From: an uncultured Pelagibacteraceae bacterium
GTDB lineage: Bacteria > Pseudomonadota > Alphaproteobacteria > Pelagibacterales > Pelagibacteraceae
Direction of reading: 5' to 3'
Assembly (NCBI GenBank): GCA_902622245.1
Contig: CACNPC010000002.1
Location: 62,001-126,000 of the forward strand
Length of the DNA stretch: 64,000 nucleotides
Shown in pieces: positions 30,300 through 40,246 of the stretch. A program made the translations under genes and the position numbers. Under the pieces are notes generated by a model that was not told the origin of the DNA, did not search any database, and worked only from the letters and a program-made list of their open reading frames with translations. Position 1 is the stretch's first letter, and the number at the start of each line of letters is the position of its first letter.

Positions 30300-30867
30300 T
30301 TAATAATCTAATAATTGCTTTTGGGTATAATTTATGCTCGATTTTTAAAACTTTTTTTTCTAAACTTTTTCCACTATCTGATTTTAGAATTTTTACTTTT
30401 TTTTGTAATATAATTTTACCAGAATCTAATTTTTTATTAACAATATGAACTGTAGCTCCAGAGTATTTGTCTTTATTTTGAACTGCTCTATTGTGTGTAT
30501 TTAGTCCTTTGTACTTAGGCAGAAGAGAAGGGTGAATATTAAGTATAGTTTTATTGAATTTTTTTATAAATTTACCTGAAAGTATTTTCATAAATCCAGC
30601 TAAACAAATCAAATCAATATTATTTTTCTTTAATAATTTTAATAAACGATCTTCAAAACTTTTTCTATTAGAATATTTAATAACAATATTATTGATATTG
30701 GATTTATTTGCATAATTTAATCCTTTTGCAAATAAATTATCAGAGACAACTAGAACAATTTTAATTAAAGATTTTTTAGTTTTTGAGTATTTAATTAATG
30801 ATCTTAGATTACTACCTCTACCACTTATTAATACTGCGGTATTTTTTTTACCAGATGACTTTTCCAC
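30289..30867 (-). CDS. purN: Phosphoribosylglycinamide formyltransferase
   Basis: AVLISGRGSNLRSLI, LAGFMKILS, NIHPSLLPKYKG. Confidence 0.95.
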   Translation of the reverse strand: MEKSSGKKNTAVLISGRGSNLRSLIKYSKTKKSLIKIVLVVSDNLFAKGLNYANKSNINNIVIKYSNRKSFEDRLLKLLKKNNIDLICLAGFMKILSGKFIKKFNKTILNIHPSLLPKYKGLNTHNRAVQNKDKYSGATVHIVNKKLDSGKIILQKKVKILKSDSGKSLEKKVLKIEHKLYPKAIIRLLTNY

Positions 30868-31873
30868 TCAACTTTACTTTTTCTGAATTTTTTTTCACAA
30901 TTTTTCCTATAATATATGGTCTATATTTTTTTGGAAAAAATTTAATCAACTTTTTGTAGTTTGAACGATTCACTATTAAACAAAAACCTACACCACAATT
31001 GAAAGTTTTTAACATTTCTTGATCGCTAACACCTTGACTTTTTAGCCATCTAAATATTTTTAATGATTTTATTTTTTCTAATTTTATTTCAGCACAATAA
31101 TTATCTGGTATTATTCTTTTAATATTATCTTTTAAGCCACCTCCCGTAATATTTGCACAAGCATTTAAATATTTTTTTTTAATTAATTCTAAAACATGCA
31201 TTACATATATTTTTGTTGGTACCAATAATTCTTTTTTTAAAAATGAATTTTTTTTCAGATTAATTTTTTTTTTTTTTATAATATGTCTTACTAAAGAATA
31301 TCCATTTGAGTGAAGGCCACTGGAAGGTATTGCTAGCACTAAATCTTTTTCTTTTATTTTATTTAATAATATTTTATCTTTATCTACTATACCTAAAGAA
31401 AATCCCGCAATATCAAATTTCCCTTTAGAATACGTTCCAGGCATTTCTGCAGTTTCTCCACCAACTAGCTCACAGTCAGCTAATTTGCAGCCTTTAATTA
31501 TTCCTTTAATTATATTTTTCAATTTTTTTGTATCGATTTTTTCGACTGATATATAATCTAAAAAAAGCAAAGGTTTTGCTCCTTGAACTATTATGTCATT
31601 TACACACATAGCCACAAGATCCACACCAATTGTATCAAATTTACCCAGTAGATTTGCAATTTCAATTTTAGTACCAACTCCATCTGTACTAGTTACAAGA
31701 TATGGTTTCTTTAAATTACTTGGCAGTTTTGTAATTGCTCCAAATCCACCAATATTCTCAAAATGACCACTTTTTTTTGATTTTTTTGTACTTGAGGATA
31801 TAAATTTAATAAATTTATCTGCTTTTTTTATGCTTACACCACTTTTCTCATATGTGAAATTTTTCGATCTCAT
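30848..31873 (-). CDS. purM: Phosphoribosylformylglycinamidine cyclo-ligase
   Basis: YEKSGVSIKKADKF, STDGVGTKIEIA, GGETAEMPGTY. Confidence 0.97.
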   Translation of the reverse strand: MRSKNFTYEKSGVSIKKADKFIKFISSSTKKSKKSGHFENIGGFGAITKLPSNLKKPYLVTSTDGVGTKIEIANLLGKFDTIGVDLVAMCVNDIIVQGAKPLLFLDYISVEKIDTKKLKNIIKGIIKGCKLADCELVGGETAEMPGTYSKGKFDIAGFSLGIVDKDKILLNKIKEKDLVLAIPSSGLHSNGYSLVRHIIKKKKINLKKNSFLKKELLVPTKIYVMHVLELIKKKYLNACANITGGGLKDNIKRIIPDNYCAEIKLEKIKSLKIFRWLKSQGVSDQEMLKTFNCGVGFCLIVNRSNYKKLIKFFPKKYRPYIIGKIVKKNSEKVKLSGKVIW

Positions 31874-31882
31874 GTTTAAATT

Positions 31883-32959
31883 ATGTTTTTAATTAAAAAT
31901 AAAATTAATATTTACTTATACTTTTTTTTTTTACTTTTCATTTTAGTTTTTATCAAGTTTTCCACAACTATAGCGCTTGCAGACAATTACACAGTTAAAA
32001 ATATTAAAATTAAAGAACAATACGACATAAATTTTAACAAAGAAAAAGTAATAAATAAGGGCTTCGAAAAAGGATTTAAAACATTAATTTATAGAATTGT
32101 AGAAAGTAAAGATAAAAAATTATTTAAAAATATACCAAGCAATAAAATTAGTTTATTGATTGATAATTTTTCGATAACAAATGAAAAATTTGTAAACAAC
32201 AATTATGAGTTTGATTTTGAGGTTAAGTTTGACAAAAAAAAATTATTATCATTCATTAGAGAAAAAAATGTTATTTCTTCTGTCCCAAAATATACAGATG
32301 TTCTTTTTATACCAATTTTAATTGATACACAAAGTAACGAAATAAAGTTTTTTGATCAAAATTATTTTTATAATAATTGGAACAATATTAATAAAAATTA
32401 TTTTTTATTAAATTATAATTTACCAGATGAAAATATCGAAAATTTTCGTCTTTTTCAAAGAATAAAAAATAACATTGAGGACAATGATTTATCTGAGATT
32501 ACAAATAAGTACAACTTTGAAAATATTTTTGTTGTAATATTTTACAAAAATAAAAAAAACTTACAAATATTTTCCAAAATTAGCTTTTCAAATTCAAATT
32601 TCAAGTTTAATTTAAATCAAAAAAATATCAATTACAAAGATAATAAAATATTAGATCAAATTATTTTAAATTTAAAAAATTTATACGAAGACAAGTGGAA
32701 GCTAATTAATAAAATCAATACCTCAATTACAATACCTATAAAAATTTCAATAAAAAACAATAATTTCATAACTTCTGACAAATTAGAAAATATATTAAAT
32801 CAATCAGATTTTGTATATGAATATGAAGTAGAAAAAATGAATAGTGAAGAGATTATATATAAAATAATTTATAATAACAATCCTGAAAAATTTCTAAATA
32901 CTTTAAAAGTAAATGATATAAATATAAATTCATCTAGTGATATTTGGAATATAGAATGA
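31883..32959 (+). CDS. DUF2066-like exported protein
   Basis: N-terminal signal/TM; position upstream of hda-like gene; family assignment by resemblance only. Confidence 0.6.
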   Translation: MFLIKNKINIYLYFFFLLFILVFIKFSTTIALADNYTVKNIKIKEQYDINFNKEKVINKGFEKGFKTLIYRIVESKDKKLFKNIPSNKISLLIDNFSITNEKFVNNNYEFDFEVKFDKKKLLSFIREKNVISSVPKYTDVLFIPILIDTQSNEIKFFDQNYFYNNWNNINKNYFLLNYNLPDENIENFRLFQRIKNNIEDNDLSEITNKYNFENIFVVIFYKNKKNLQIFSKISFSNSNFKFNLNQKNINYKDNKILDQIILNLKNLYEDKWKLINKINTSITIPIKISIKNNNFITSDKLENILNQSDFVYEYEVEKMNSEEIIYKIIYNNNPEKFLNTLKVNDININSSSDIWNIE

Positions 32960-33615
32960 GGGAATTAAATCAAAAACTCTTAGACTTTGGAATTACTGAA
33001 AGTTTTGATGAAAATGATTATTATGTTTCTAAAAGTAATTATTTTGCAAAAAATATTATAGAAGCTTGGCCTAAATGGGAAAAAAAAATTGTCAACTTAA
33101 CTGGAGATAAATACTCTGGTAAAACACACTTATCAAATATATTTAAAAAGAAAAGTAACGCATTATATTTATATAGTAATAAAATCGACGATAAGATTTT
33201 AAAAAAAATTAAGCTTTCAAACAATGTAATAATTGAAGACCTAGATGAAAGTTTTGACGAAAAACTTCTTTATTCTTTATTTAACTTAGTTGAACAAGAT
33301 AATAAATATTTGTTGATCTCTTCAAAAAAACCAATAGATACAATGAAATTTACACTTCCTGATTTATTATCAAGATTAAAAAACTGCATAATAGCAAAAA
33401 TAGAGCAACCAGACGATGAGTTGATTTATGCAATAATTTTAAAAAGTTTCTCTGATAGGCAAATTAAGTTAGATAACAAAATTATAGATTATATTATAAA
33501 AAGAATTGCTAGATCATATAGCAAAATGCATGAATTTATATATAAGATTGATGAATTTAGTTTAAAGAAAAAGAAATCTATTAATTTTAAAATAATAAAA
33601 GAGATAATAAATTGA
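32956..33615 (+). CDS. DnaA-like AAA+ protein (Hda-type)
   Basis: LTGDKYSGKTHLSNIFKKKSNALYL, VIIEDLDE, LPDLLSRL. Confidence 0.82.
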   Translation: MRELNQKLLDFGITESFDENDYYVSKSNYFAKNIIEAWPKWEKKIVNLTGDKYSGKTHLSNIFKKKSNALYLYSNKIDDKILKKIKLSNNVIIEDLDESFDEKLLYSLFNLVEQDNKYLLISSKKPIDTMKFTLPDLLSRLKNCIIAKIEQPDDELIYAIILKSFSDRQIKLDNKIIDYIIKRIARSYSKMHEFIYKIDEFSLKKKKSINFKIIKEIIN

Positions 33616-35393
33616 GTAAATACAGAACACACACTTGTGGAGAACTAACTTTAAATAATAAAGATCAAACAATAAAGTTATCAGGCTGGATAAATAAGAA
33701 AAGAGATCATGGAAATCTATTATTTTTAGATTTAAGAGATCACTATGGACTAACTCAATGTGTAATTGATGAAGGTAAAAAAATTTTTAAAGAAATAGAA
33801 AAACTTCCATTAGAAACTGTACTACAAGTTGAAGGTAGGGTTTTAGCAAGAGAAAAAGATACAATTAACAAAAATTTAAATACTGGAGAAATTGAAGTAG
33901 GAATTGAAAAATTTAAAATACTTGCAACAACTAAGGAATTACCGCTACCTGTTTTTTCAGATCAAGAATATTCTGAAGAAATTAGATTGAAGTACAGATT
34001 TTTAGATTTAAGGAGAAATAAAATTCATAATAATATTATTTTAAGATCTAAAATTATTTCATTTATTAGATCTGAAATGCAAAAATATGGTTTTCTAGAA
34101 TATCAAACACCTATTTTAACTTCGTCTAGCCCAGAAGGTGCTAGAGACTTTTTAGTACCAAGTAGACTAAACCCGGGTAAGTTTTATGCTCTACCTCAAG
34201 CGCCACAGCAATTTAAACAATTAATCATGGTGTCTGGTTTTGATAAATATTTTCAAATTGCGCCGTGTTTTAGAGATGAGGACGCAAGAGCTGATAGAAG
34301 TCCAGGAGAGTTTTACCAACTTGACTTAGAAATGTCTTTTGTAGAACAAGAGGATGTATTTATAATAGTTGAAGAGTTATTTGTAAATTTATTCAAAGAA
34401 TTTTCTTCTAAAAAGTTACTACATGAGAAATTTCCAAGAATCCCTTTTGATGAGGCTATGCTTAAATATGGAACTGACAAACCAGATCTTAGGAACCCTT
34501 TAGAAATAGCAGATATTACTGAAATTTTTAAAAGAGATGATGTCAACTTTGAAATATTTAAAAAATTAGTAATTAAAGGATCGATAGTTAGAGGAATTGT
34601 TACAAAAAATACATCTGAAAAACCAAGAAGTTTTTTTGATGGAATTGATAAATGGGCAAAAGATGAAGGATCGTCTGGTCTTGCATACTTTTCTATTGAA
34701 AATTCTGAAAAATTGAGTGCCAAAGGACCTGTAGGAAAATTTTTTTCTGAGGAATCCCTAAAAGAGATAATGACAAAAATGAATGCTGAGGTAGGTGATA
34801 CAATATTTATGTCTTGTGGAAATAAAGTCGAAGTTGAAAAATTATTAAGTAATGCAAGGAATAGAATAGCAAATGAATTAAATTTAATTGATGAAAATGT
34901 CTTTTCATTCTGTTGGGTAGTTGATTATCCAATGTTTGAAATGGATGAAAATACAAAAAAGATTGAATTTAGTCATAACCCATTTTCTATGCCTCAAGGT
35001 AATACCGATAACTTAGATCTTTCAGAACCCCTAAAACTTAAAGCTTTTCAATATGATATTGTTTGTAACGGAATTGAATTATCTTCTGGAGCAATCAGAA
35101 ACCACAAACCAGATTTAATGTATAGATTATTTGAAATCGCTGGCTACTCAAAAGAAAAAGTGAACGAGAAATTTAGTGGCATGATTAATGCTTTAAGCTA
35201 TGGAGCACCTCCCCATGGTGGTATTGCTCCTGGAATAGATAGAATTGTGATGTTATTAGCAGAAGAAAAAAATATAAGAGAGGTAACTATGTTTCCAATG
35301 AATCAAAATGCCCAAGATTTAATGATGAATGCACCATCTGAAGTAGACGAAAAACAACTGAAAGAACTTTATATTTCAAAAAGAAAAAAATAA
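33612..35393 (+). CDS. aspS: Aspartyl-tRNA synthetase (TTG start)
   Basis: YRTHTCGELT, FRDEDARADRSPGEFYQLDLEMSF, GGIAPGIDRIVMLL. Confidence 0.98.
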   Translation: MSKYRTHTCGELTLNNKDQTIKLSGWINKKRDHGNLLFLDLRDHYGLTQCVIDEGKKIFKEIEKLPLETVLQVEGRVLAREKDTINKNLNTGEIEVGIEKFKILATTKELPLPVFSDQEYSEEIRLKYRFLDLRRNKIHNNIILRSKIISFIRSEMQKYGFLEYQTPILTSSSPEGARDFLVPSRLNPGKFYALPQAPQQFKQLIMVSGFDKYFQIAPCFRDEDARADRSPGEFYQLDLEMSFVEQEDVFIIVEELFVNLFKEFSSKKLLHEKFPRIPFDEAMLKYGTDKPDLRNPLEIADITEIFKRDDVNFEIFKKLVIKGSIVRGIVTKNTSEKPRSFFDGIDKWAKDEGSSGLAYFSIENSEKLSAKGPVGKFFSEESLKEIMTKMNAEVGDTIFMSCGNKVEVEKLLSNARNRIANELNLIDENVFSFCWVVDYPMFEMDENTKKIEFSHNPFSMPQGNTDNLDLSEPLKLKAFQYDIVCNGIELSSGAIRNHKPDLMYRLFEIAGYSKEKVNEKFSGMINALSYGAPPHGGIAPGIDRIVMLLAEEKNIREVTMFPMNQNAQDLMMNAPSEVDEKQLKELYISKRKK

Positions 35394-36215
35394 TTATTTT
35401 TTTCCTTTAAGGTTTATTCTTATATCTGATAAATCCACGAGTTTCTTTTTATAATCGTTTCTAACAAATCCTTTGCTTGTAATATCTTTTACAAGTTTAA
35501 TTAGTTGATTCTGATCCTCACTATCTTGACTTTCATTTGTGTCAGAATTGCCAGTTATAGATGGGGTGTGAGCTAAATCTTCTCTATTTAAATAGGAAAT
35601 TGCTAGCTCTCTAAAAATATAATCTAATATTGAGCTTGCGCTCATTATTCGATCATTTCCGTAAACTTTACCAGAAGGTTCAAATTTTGTATCTAAATAT
35701 GCATTTACAAATTCATCTAGCGGAACTCCATATTGAAGGCCTAATGATATTGCTATTGCAAAATTATTCATAAGAGCCTTTACTAACTCACCTTCTTTAC
35801 TGGTATCGATAAAAATTTCTCCTATTTTACCATCTTCATATTCACCAGTATGTAAATATACTTTGTGATCACCTATCGAGGCTTTTTGGATATAACCTTT
35901 TCTTCTATCAGGCATACTAATTCTTTTACCTATATTATCAGTTATATTTTTTTTAAAACTCTCATCGATTGGTTTAGATTTTTTACTATTTTTAATATCT
36001 TGATTACTAATTTGTTGTGAAACAATTTCTACTTTATTACTTTTGGTATCTTGAAGGTTTTTTGTTTTTCTATTATCTAGTTTGACATCGATAATTTCAA
36101 ATTTTCCATCGTCATTTTTTTCCAAATTGCTGAGATTTTCCTCATTTATATCATCTAAATAATGAGATACTTTAAAGCTACATGTGTAATATGTTTCAAC
36201 TAAATATTTTGCCAT
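35394..36215 (-). CDS. Stand-alone protein resembling the C-terminal TSCPD region of class II ribonucleotide reductase NrdJ
   Basis: [67 protein letters not shown] ... [11 protein letters not shown]. Confidence 0.8.
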   Translation of the reverse strand: MAKYLVETYYTCSFKVSHYLDDINEENLSNLEKNDDGKFEIIDVKLDNRKTKNLQDTKSNKVEIVSQQISNQDIKNSKKSKPIDESFKKNITDNIGKRISMPDRRKGYIQKASIGDHKVYLHTGEYEDGKIGEIFIDTSKEGELVKALMNNFAIAISLGLQYGVPLDEFVNAYLDTKFEPSGKVYGNDRIMSASSILDYIFRELAISYLNREDLAHTPSITGNSDTNESQDSEDQNQLIKLVKDITSKGFVRNDYKKKLVDLSDIRINLKGKK

Positions 36216-36279
36216 TATTATCCTATTTGTAAATTGAATCTTGATAAGATTTATGTATATACATTTTTTAATTATAGTC

Positions 36280-36299
36280 TAATTGTAAATTTACAATTA
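36280..36299. repeat. 20-bp perfect palindrome TAATTGTAAATTTACAATTA in divergent intergenic region
   Basis: Read directly; reverse complement of TAATTGTAAA is TTTACAATTA. Confidence 0.9.
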
Positions 36300-36322
36300 T
36301 AAATTGAAATAATTTAAATAAA

Positions 36323-36679
36323 ATGATTAAAGAAATTTTTACTTGGTGGAACAATCAAACATTTGGCACAAGGATAAATACAATTTTATTTGGAAAATTA
36401 GTCGGTGAAGATAATTCAGGTAATAAATATTATGAGAGTAAGTCAGGAAAAAGATGGGTTATTTACAACGGGGAAGTTGAAGCATCAAAAATACCAAGCG
36501 AATGGTATTCATGGATGCATCATACAGCAAATAAAATTGAAAACAGTCACGAATTAGACAAATATAGCTGGCAAAAAGAGCACATATCTAATCAAACAGG
36601 AACAGTAAATTCTTATCATCCAAAAAAAAATAAAAGTAAAAATGCTTCAAACAAAAAATACACTTCTTGGAAAAGCTAG
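36323..36679 (+). CDS. NDUFA12-like NADH:ubiquinone oxidoreductase accessory subunit
   Basis: WWNNQTFGTRINTILFGKLVGEDNSGNKYYES...KRWVIYNGEVEASKIPSEWYSWMHH. Confidence 0.88.
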   Translation: MIKEIFTWWNNQTFGTRINTILFGKLVGEDNSGNKYYESKSGKRWVIYNGEVEASKIPSEWYSWMHHTANKIENSHELDKYSWQKEHISNQTGTVNSYHPKKNKSKNASNKKYTSWKS

Positions 36680-37049
36680 AGTTTATATACTTGTTTTTAT
36701 TACTTATTATTTGTTAATGATTAATTCTTTGAGTGAAAATCACTTAAGAACGGAAAATTTCGCTGTTTTAACAATATTAGACAAAGTAAACTCTCAGAGT
36801 GATATCATAGAGATTGAGGTTGGGAAGGAATATAAATTTAAAAATCTATCTATAAACATTCTTAAATGTAATAATTCAAAATTTGATGATGATCCAGAAG
36901 TTACAGCATACATGCAAGTAAGAGATACAGTAAACATAGATGAGAACAAAGTGTTCATTTTTAATGACTGGACATTTGCATCATCTCCATCAATTAGACC
37001 ATTTGATCATCCTGTTTATGACATATGGTTAAAAAGGTGTTACTCTTAA
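36642..37049 (+). CDS. DUF2155-like protein
   Basis: AVLTILDKVNSQSDIIEIEVGKEYKF...IFNDWTFASSPSIRPFDHPVYDIWLKRC. Confidence 0.75.
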   Translation: MLQTKNTLLGKARVYILVFITYYLLMINSLSENHLRTENFAVLTILDKVNSQSDIIEIEVGKEYKFKNLSINILKCNNSKFDDDPEVTAYMQVRDTVNIDENKVFIFNDWTFASSPSIRPFDHPVYDIWLKRCYS

Positions 37050-38383
37050 AGTAATTTCTCCTTGTCAAGCCAGCTTACATTAAAATCTGAATTCAAAAAT
37101 TTTTCATGGTTTAAGAGTATTTTATGTAAGTCTATTGTAGTTTTTATACCCTCAATAACAAATTCATCCAAAGATCTCCGCATTCTTTGAATTGCTTCAG
37201 TTCTATTCCTTCCGTGACATATAACTTTACAAATCATGCTATCATAATAAGGAGTTACCTTGTACCCTTGGAATATTGCCCCATCCACTCTAGTTCTAAA
37301 ACCTGAAGGTTGATGACACATAGTAATTTCTCCAGGTGAAGGTTGAAAATTTTTACTCACATCCTCTGCATTTATTCTACACTCAATTGCGTGACCTCTT
37401 GGCTTAATATCTTCTTGTTTTAAAGCAGTATTACCATCATATGCAATCCAGATCTGTTCTTTTATTAAATCAATTCCTGTTACTACTTCTGTTACTGGAT
37501 GTTCAACTTGTATTCTTGTATTCATTTCTAAAAAATAAAATTTTCCATCTTCAAAAATAAATTCTACTGTACCGGCTCCTTTATATCCAATTTGACTTAC
37601 CATTTTGACAGTTTTCTCAAAAAGATCTTTTCTTATCTGATCATTTAGTAAAGGGCTGGGAGTTTCCTCAATTAACTTTTGATGTCTTCTTTGTATTGAA
37701 CAATCTCTCTCATGAAGATGTACAGTTCTATTTTTACCAGATAATACTTGAACTTCGATATGTCTTGGATTTTGAAAAAATTTCTCAATATATACTTCGT
37801 CGTTACCAAAAAATTTTTTTGCCTCAGTTTTAGCGGTCAAAAATAAGTTTTCAAATTCATCCTCTTTTGTAACAACTTTCATACCTTTTCCACCACCACC
37901 ACCAGCTGCCTTTATCAAAACTGGATATCCAATTTGTTTACATATTTTTTTTGCTTCATTAAAATCAGATACACCACCGTCAGAACCTTCAATTACTGGA
38001 AGACCATATTTTTTTGCAATTTTTTTTGCTTCAATTTTATCACCCATCATTTTAATTAATGAAGATGATGGACCAATGAATTTAATTTTGTTCTCTTCAA
38101 GAATTTTTGCAAATTCATAATTTTCAGATAAAAAACCATAACCTGGATGAACAGCTTCAGAATTTGTCAATTCAATAGCTGACATAATAGCTGGAATATT
38201 TAAATAACTACTTATCGCTTGATGAGGTCCAACACATATGCTCTCATCAGCTAGTCGCACGTGCATACTGTTTTTATCAACATCAGAGTGAATGGCGACA
38301 GTTTGTATGCCCCATTCTTTACAGGCTCTGATAACTCTAACAGCTATCTCACCTCTATTCGCAACAAGAATTTTTTTGAACAT
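37046..38383 (-). CDS. accC: Acetyl-CoA carboxylase biotin carboxylase subunit
   Basis: MFKKILVANRGEIAVRVIRACKE, KAAGGGGGKGM, EMNTRIQVEHPVTE. Confidence 0.97.
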   Translation of the reverse strand: MFKKILVANRGEIAVRVIRACKEWGIQTVAIHSDVDKNSMHVRLADESICVGPHQAISSYLNIPAIMSAIELTNSEAVHPGYGFLSENYEFAKILEENKIKFIGPSSSLIKMMGDKIEAKKIAKKYGLPVIEGSDGGVSDFNEAKKICKQIGYPVLIKAAGGGGGKGMKVVTKEDEFENLFLTAKTEAKKFFGNDEVYIEKFFQNPRHIEVQVLSGKNRTVHLHERDCSIQRRHQKLIEETPSPLLNDQIRKDLFEKTVKMVSQIGYKGAGTVEFIFEDGKFYFLEMNTRIQVEHPVTEVVTGIDLIKEQIWIAYDGNTALKQEDIKPRGHAIECRINAEDVSKNFQPSPGEITMCHQPSGFRTRVDGAIFQGYKVTPYYDSMICKVICHGRNRTEAIQRMRRSLDEFVIEGIKTTIDLHKILLNHEKFLNSDFNVSWLDKEKLL

Positions 38384-38385
38384 TA

Positions 38386-38808
38386 TTACTCAATTATTGC
38401 AATGGTATGTCCATATTCAACAGGCTGACCATCTTCAACACAAATTTTTTTTATAGTACCTGAAATTGGAGATGGTACATGATTCATGGTTTTCATGGCT
38501 TCAACAATCATGATTGTATCACCTTTGTTAATTTTTTTGCCAACCTCTACAAACTTTTTACCGCCTGGTTCTGGCGCTAAGTAAGCTGTTCCAATAATAG
38601 GTGATGGAACTTCAGTTCCACTAGTATTGTTTGGTTTTATATTTTCTGATTTTATTTCTGAATTTATTTCTTTAACTGCAGCTATATTCGCTCCTGATGA
38701 TTTTGATACTTTTACTTTTATATCTTTTTCAGTGTATTCTATCTCAGTAAGATTAAACTCTTTTAAATATTCGGTGAGTTCTTTAATTATATTTTTATTT
38801 ATTTTCAT
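38386..38808 (-). CDS. accB: Acetyl-CoA carboxylase biotin carboxyl carrier protein
   Basis: SPIIGTAYLAPEPGGKKFVEVGKKINKGDTIMIVEAMKTMNHV. Confidence 0.96.
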   Translation of the reverse strand: MKINKNIIKELTEYLKEFNLTEIEYTEKDIKVKVSKSSGANIAAVKEINSEIKSENIKPNNTSGTEVPSPIIGTAYLAPEPGGKKFVEVGKKINKGDTIMIVEAMKTMNHVPSPISGTIKKICVEDGQPVEYGHTIAIIE

Positions 38809-39238
38809 TTAACATTTCATGCATAGAATTTATGGCCAAAATATATCCATTTATTCCTAATCCACAAATTATCCCCGTGACAACACCACTTATTACAGAT
38901 TTATGACGAAATTCCTCTCTTTTATATATATTTGATATATGAAGTTCAATTATCTTGCCTTTAAATACATCTAGAGCATCTCTTATTGCCACTGATGTGT
39001 GACTATATCCTCCTGCATTAATTATAATCCCATCATAATCTTTTCTTGCATTTTGTATTAAATCTACAATTTCGCCTTCGACATTCGATTGTTTCATTTC
39101 AAAAATTAAATTTAATTCTTTCGATTGTTTCTTGCAAATATCCTCTAGGTATTTATAGTCTTTGCTACCATATTGTGATTGTTCTCTCTCACCTATTAGA
39201 TTAAGATTAGGACCATTAATGATTAATATTTTACTCAC
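38795..39238 (-). CDS. aroQ: Type II 3-dehydroquinate dehydratase (GTG start)
   Basis: VSKILIINGPNLNLIGEREQSQYGS, INAGGYSHTSVAIRDAL; AAGG Shine-Dalgarno 5 nt before GTG; listed ORF start (39400) is too far upstream. Confidence 0.95.
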   Translation of the reverse strand: MSKILIINGPNLNLIGEREQSQYGSKDYKYLEDICKKQSKELNLIFEMKQSNVEGEIVDLIQNARKDYDGIIINAGGYSHTSVAIRDALDVFKGKIIELHISNIYKREEFRHKSVISGVVTGIICGLGINGYILAINSMHEMLNENK

Positions 39239-39254
39239 AAAGTCCTTATAATCT

Positions 39255-39473
39255 ATGAATATTAAAAATAAAATAAAAATAACTGTAAATGGCAAACAAA
39301 TGCAAATTACTCCTAAATTTTCACTGAAGAGCCTAATTAATAAATTAAAAATGCCAATTAATAAAATAGCTATAGAACTAAACAAAAAAATTATAGACAA
39401 AAGAAAGATTTCTAAAATTCAATTAAAAAAAGGTGATAAAATAGAAATTGTTCATTTTATCGGTGGTGGATAA
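39255..39473 (+). CDS. thiS: Sulfur carrier protein ThiS
   Basis: ITVNGKQ..., C-terminal GG (FIGGG); upstream of thiG. Confidence 0.9.
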   Translation: MNIKNKIKITVNGKQMQITPKFSLKSLINKLKMPINKIAIELNKKIIDKRKISKIQLKKGDKIEIVHFIGGG

Positions 39474-40246
39474 TGATTGATAAAAAATTTAAGATAGCAA
39501 ACAAGATTTTTAAGTCACGTTTGATAGTTGGAACTGGTAAATATAAAAGCTTCAGCGAATGTGCTAAAGCCATTAAGACTTCTGGAGCAGACATAGTTAC
39601 AGTTGCAGTTAGAAGAGTAAATATATCTAACAAGAATAAAGCTAGATTGATGGATTATATAGATCCAAAAAAAATAACATACTTACCAAATACAGCTGGA
39701 TGTTTCACAGCAGAAGACGCAATTAGAACTTTAAGATTAGCAAGAGAAATAGGTGGATGGAAATTGGTAAAACTAGAGGTATTAGGTGACAAAAAAAACC
39801 TTTTTCCTGAGATGATTGAAACTCTAAGATCTACGGAACTACTAACAAAAGAGGGTTTTAAAGTAATGGTTTATTGCAATGATGATCCATTAATGGCAAA
39901 ACGATTAGAAAACGCTGGAGCTGTTGCAATTATGCCTTTAGCTGCTCCAATTGGCTCAGGACTTGGAATTCAAAATAAAGTAAATATTAGAATTATAAGA
40001 AAACAAACAAAATTACCTTTAATTATTGATGCAGGAATAGGGCAAGCATCTGATGCAACAATTGCAATGGAATTGGGTTGCGATGGGGTACTTATTAATA
40101 CTGCTATTGCTAAAGCAAGAAATCCATTTCAAATGGCTGAAGCAATGAAACTTGCAGTTATTTCGGGCAGAAAATCATTCTTATCAGGAAGAATTAGTCC
40201 AAATTTGTTTGGCGAAGCATCAACAACTAATAAAGGAATTATTTAG
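39473..40246 (+). CDS. thiG: Thiazole synthase
   Basis: SRLIVGTGKYKSFSECAKAI, PNTAGCFTAEDAIRTLRLARE, IIDAGIGQASDATIAMELGCDGVLINTAIA. Confidence 0.97.
   Translation: MIDKKFKIANKIFKSRLIVGTGKYKSFSECAKAIKTSGADIVTVAVRRVNISNKNKARLMDYIDPKKITYLPNTAGCFTAEDAIRTLRLAREIGGWKLVKLEVLGDKKNLFPEMIETLRSTELLTKEGFKVMVYCNDDPLMAKRLENAGAVAIMPLAAPIGSGLGIQNKVNIRIIRKQTKLPLIIDAGIGQASDATIAMELGCDGVLINTAIAKARNPFQMAEAMKLAVISGRKSFLSGRISPNLFGEASTTNKGII

Noticed and set aside
34313-34723. 136-aa minus-strand ORF
   Set aside because: Lies wholly inside aspS in antisense; no family pattern
39239-39400. N-terminal hydrophobic extension of AroQ
   Set aside because: Overlaps thiS in antisense; the true start is the GTG at 39238 with an AAGG Shine-Dalgarno
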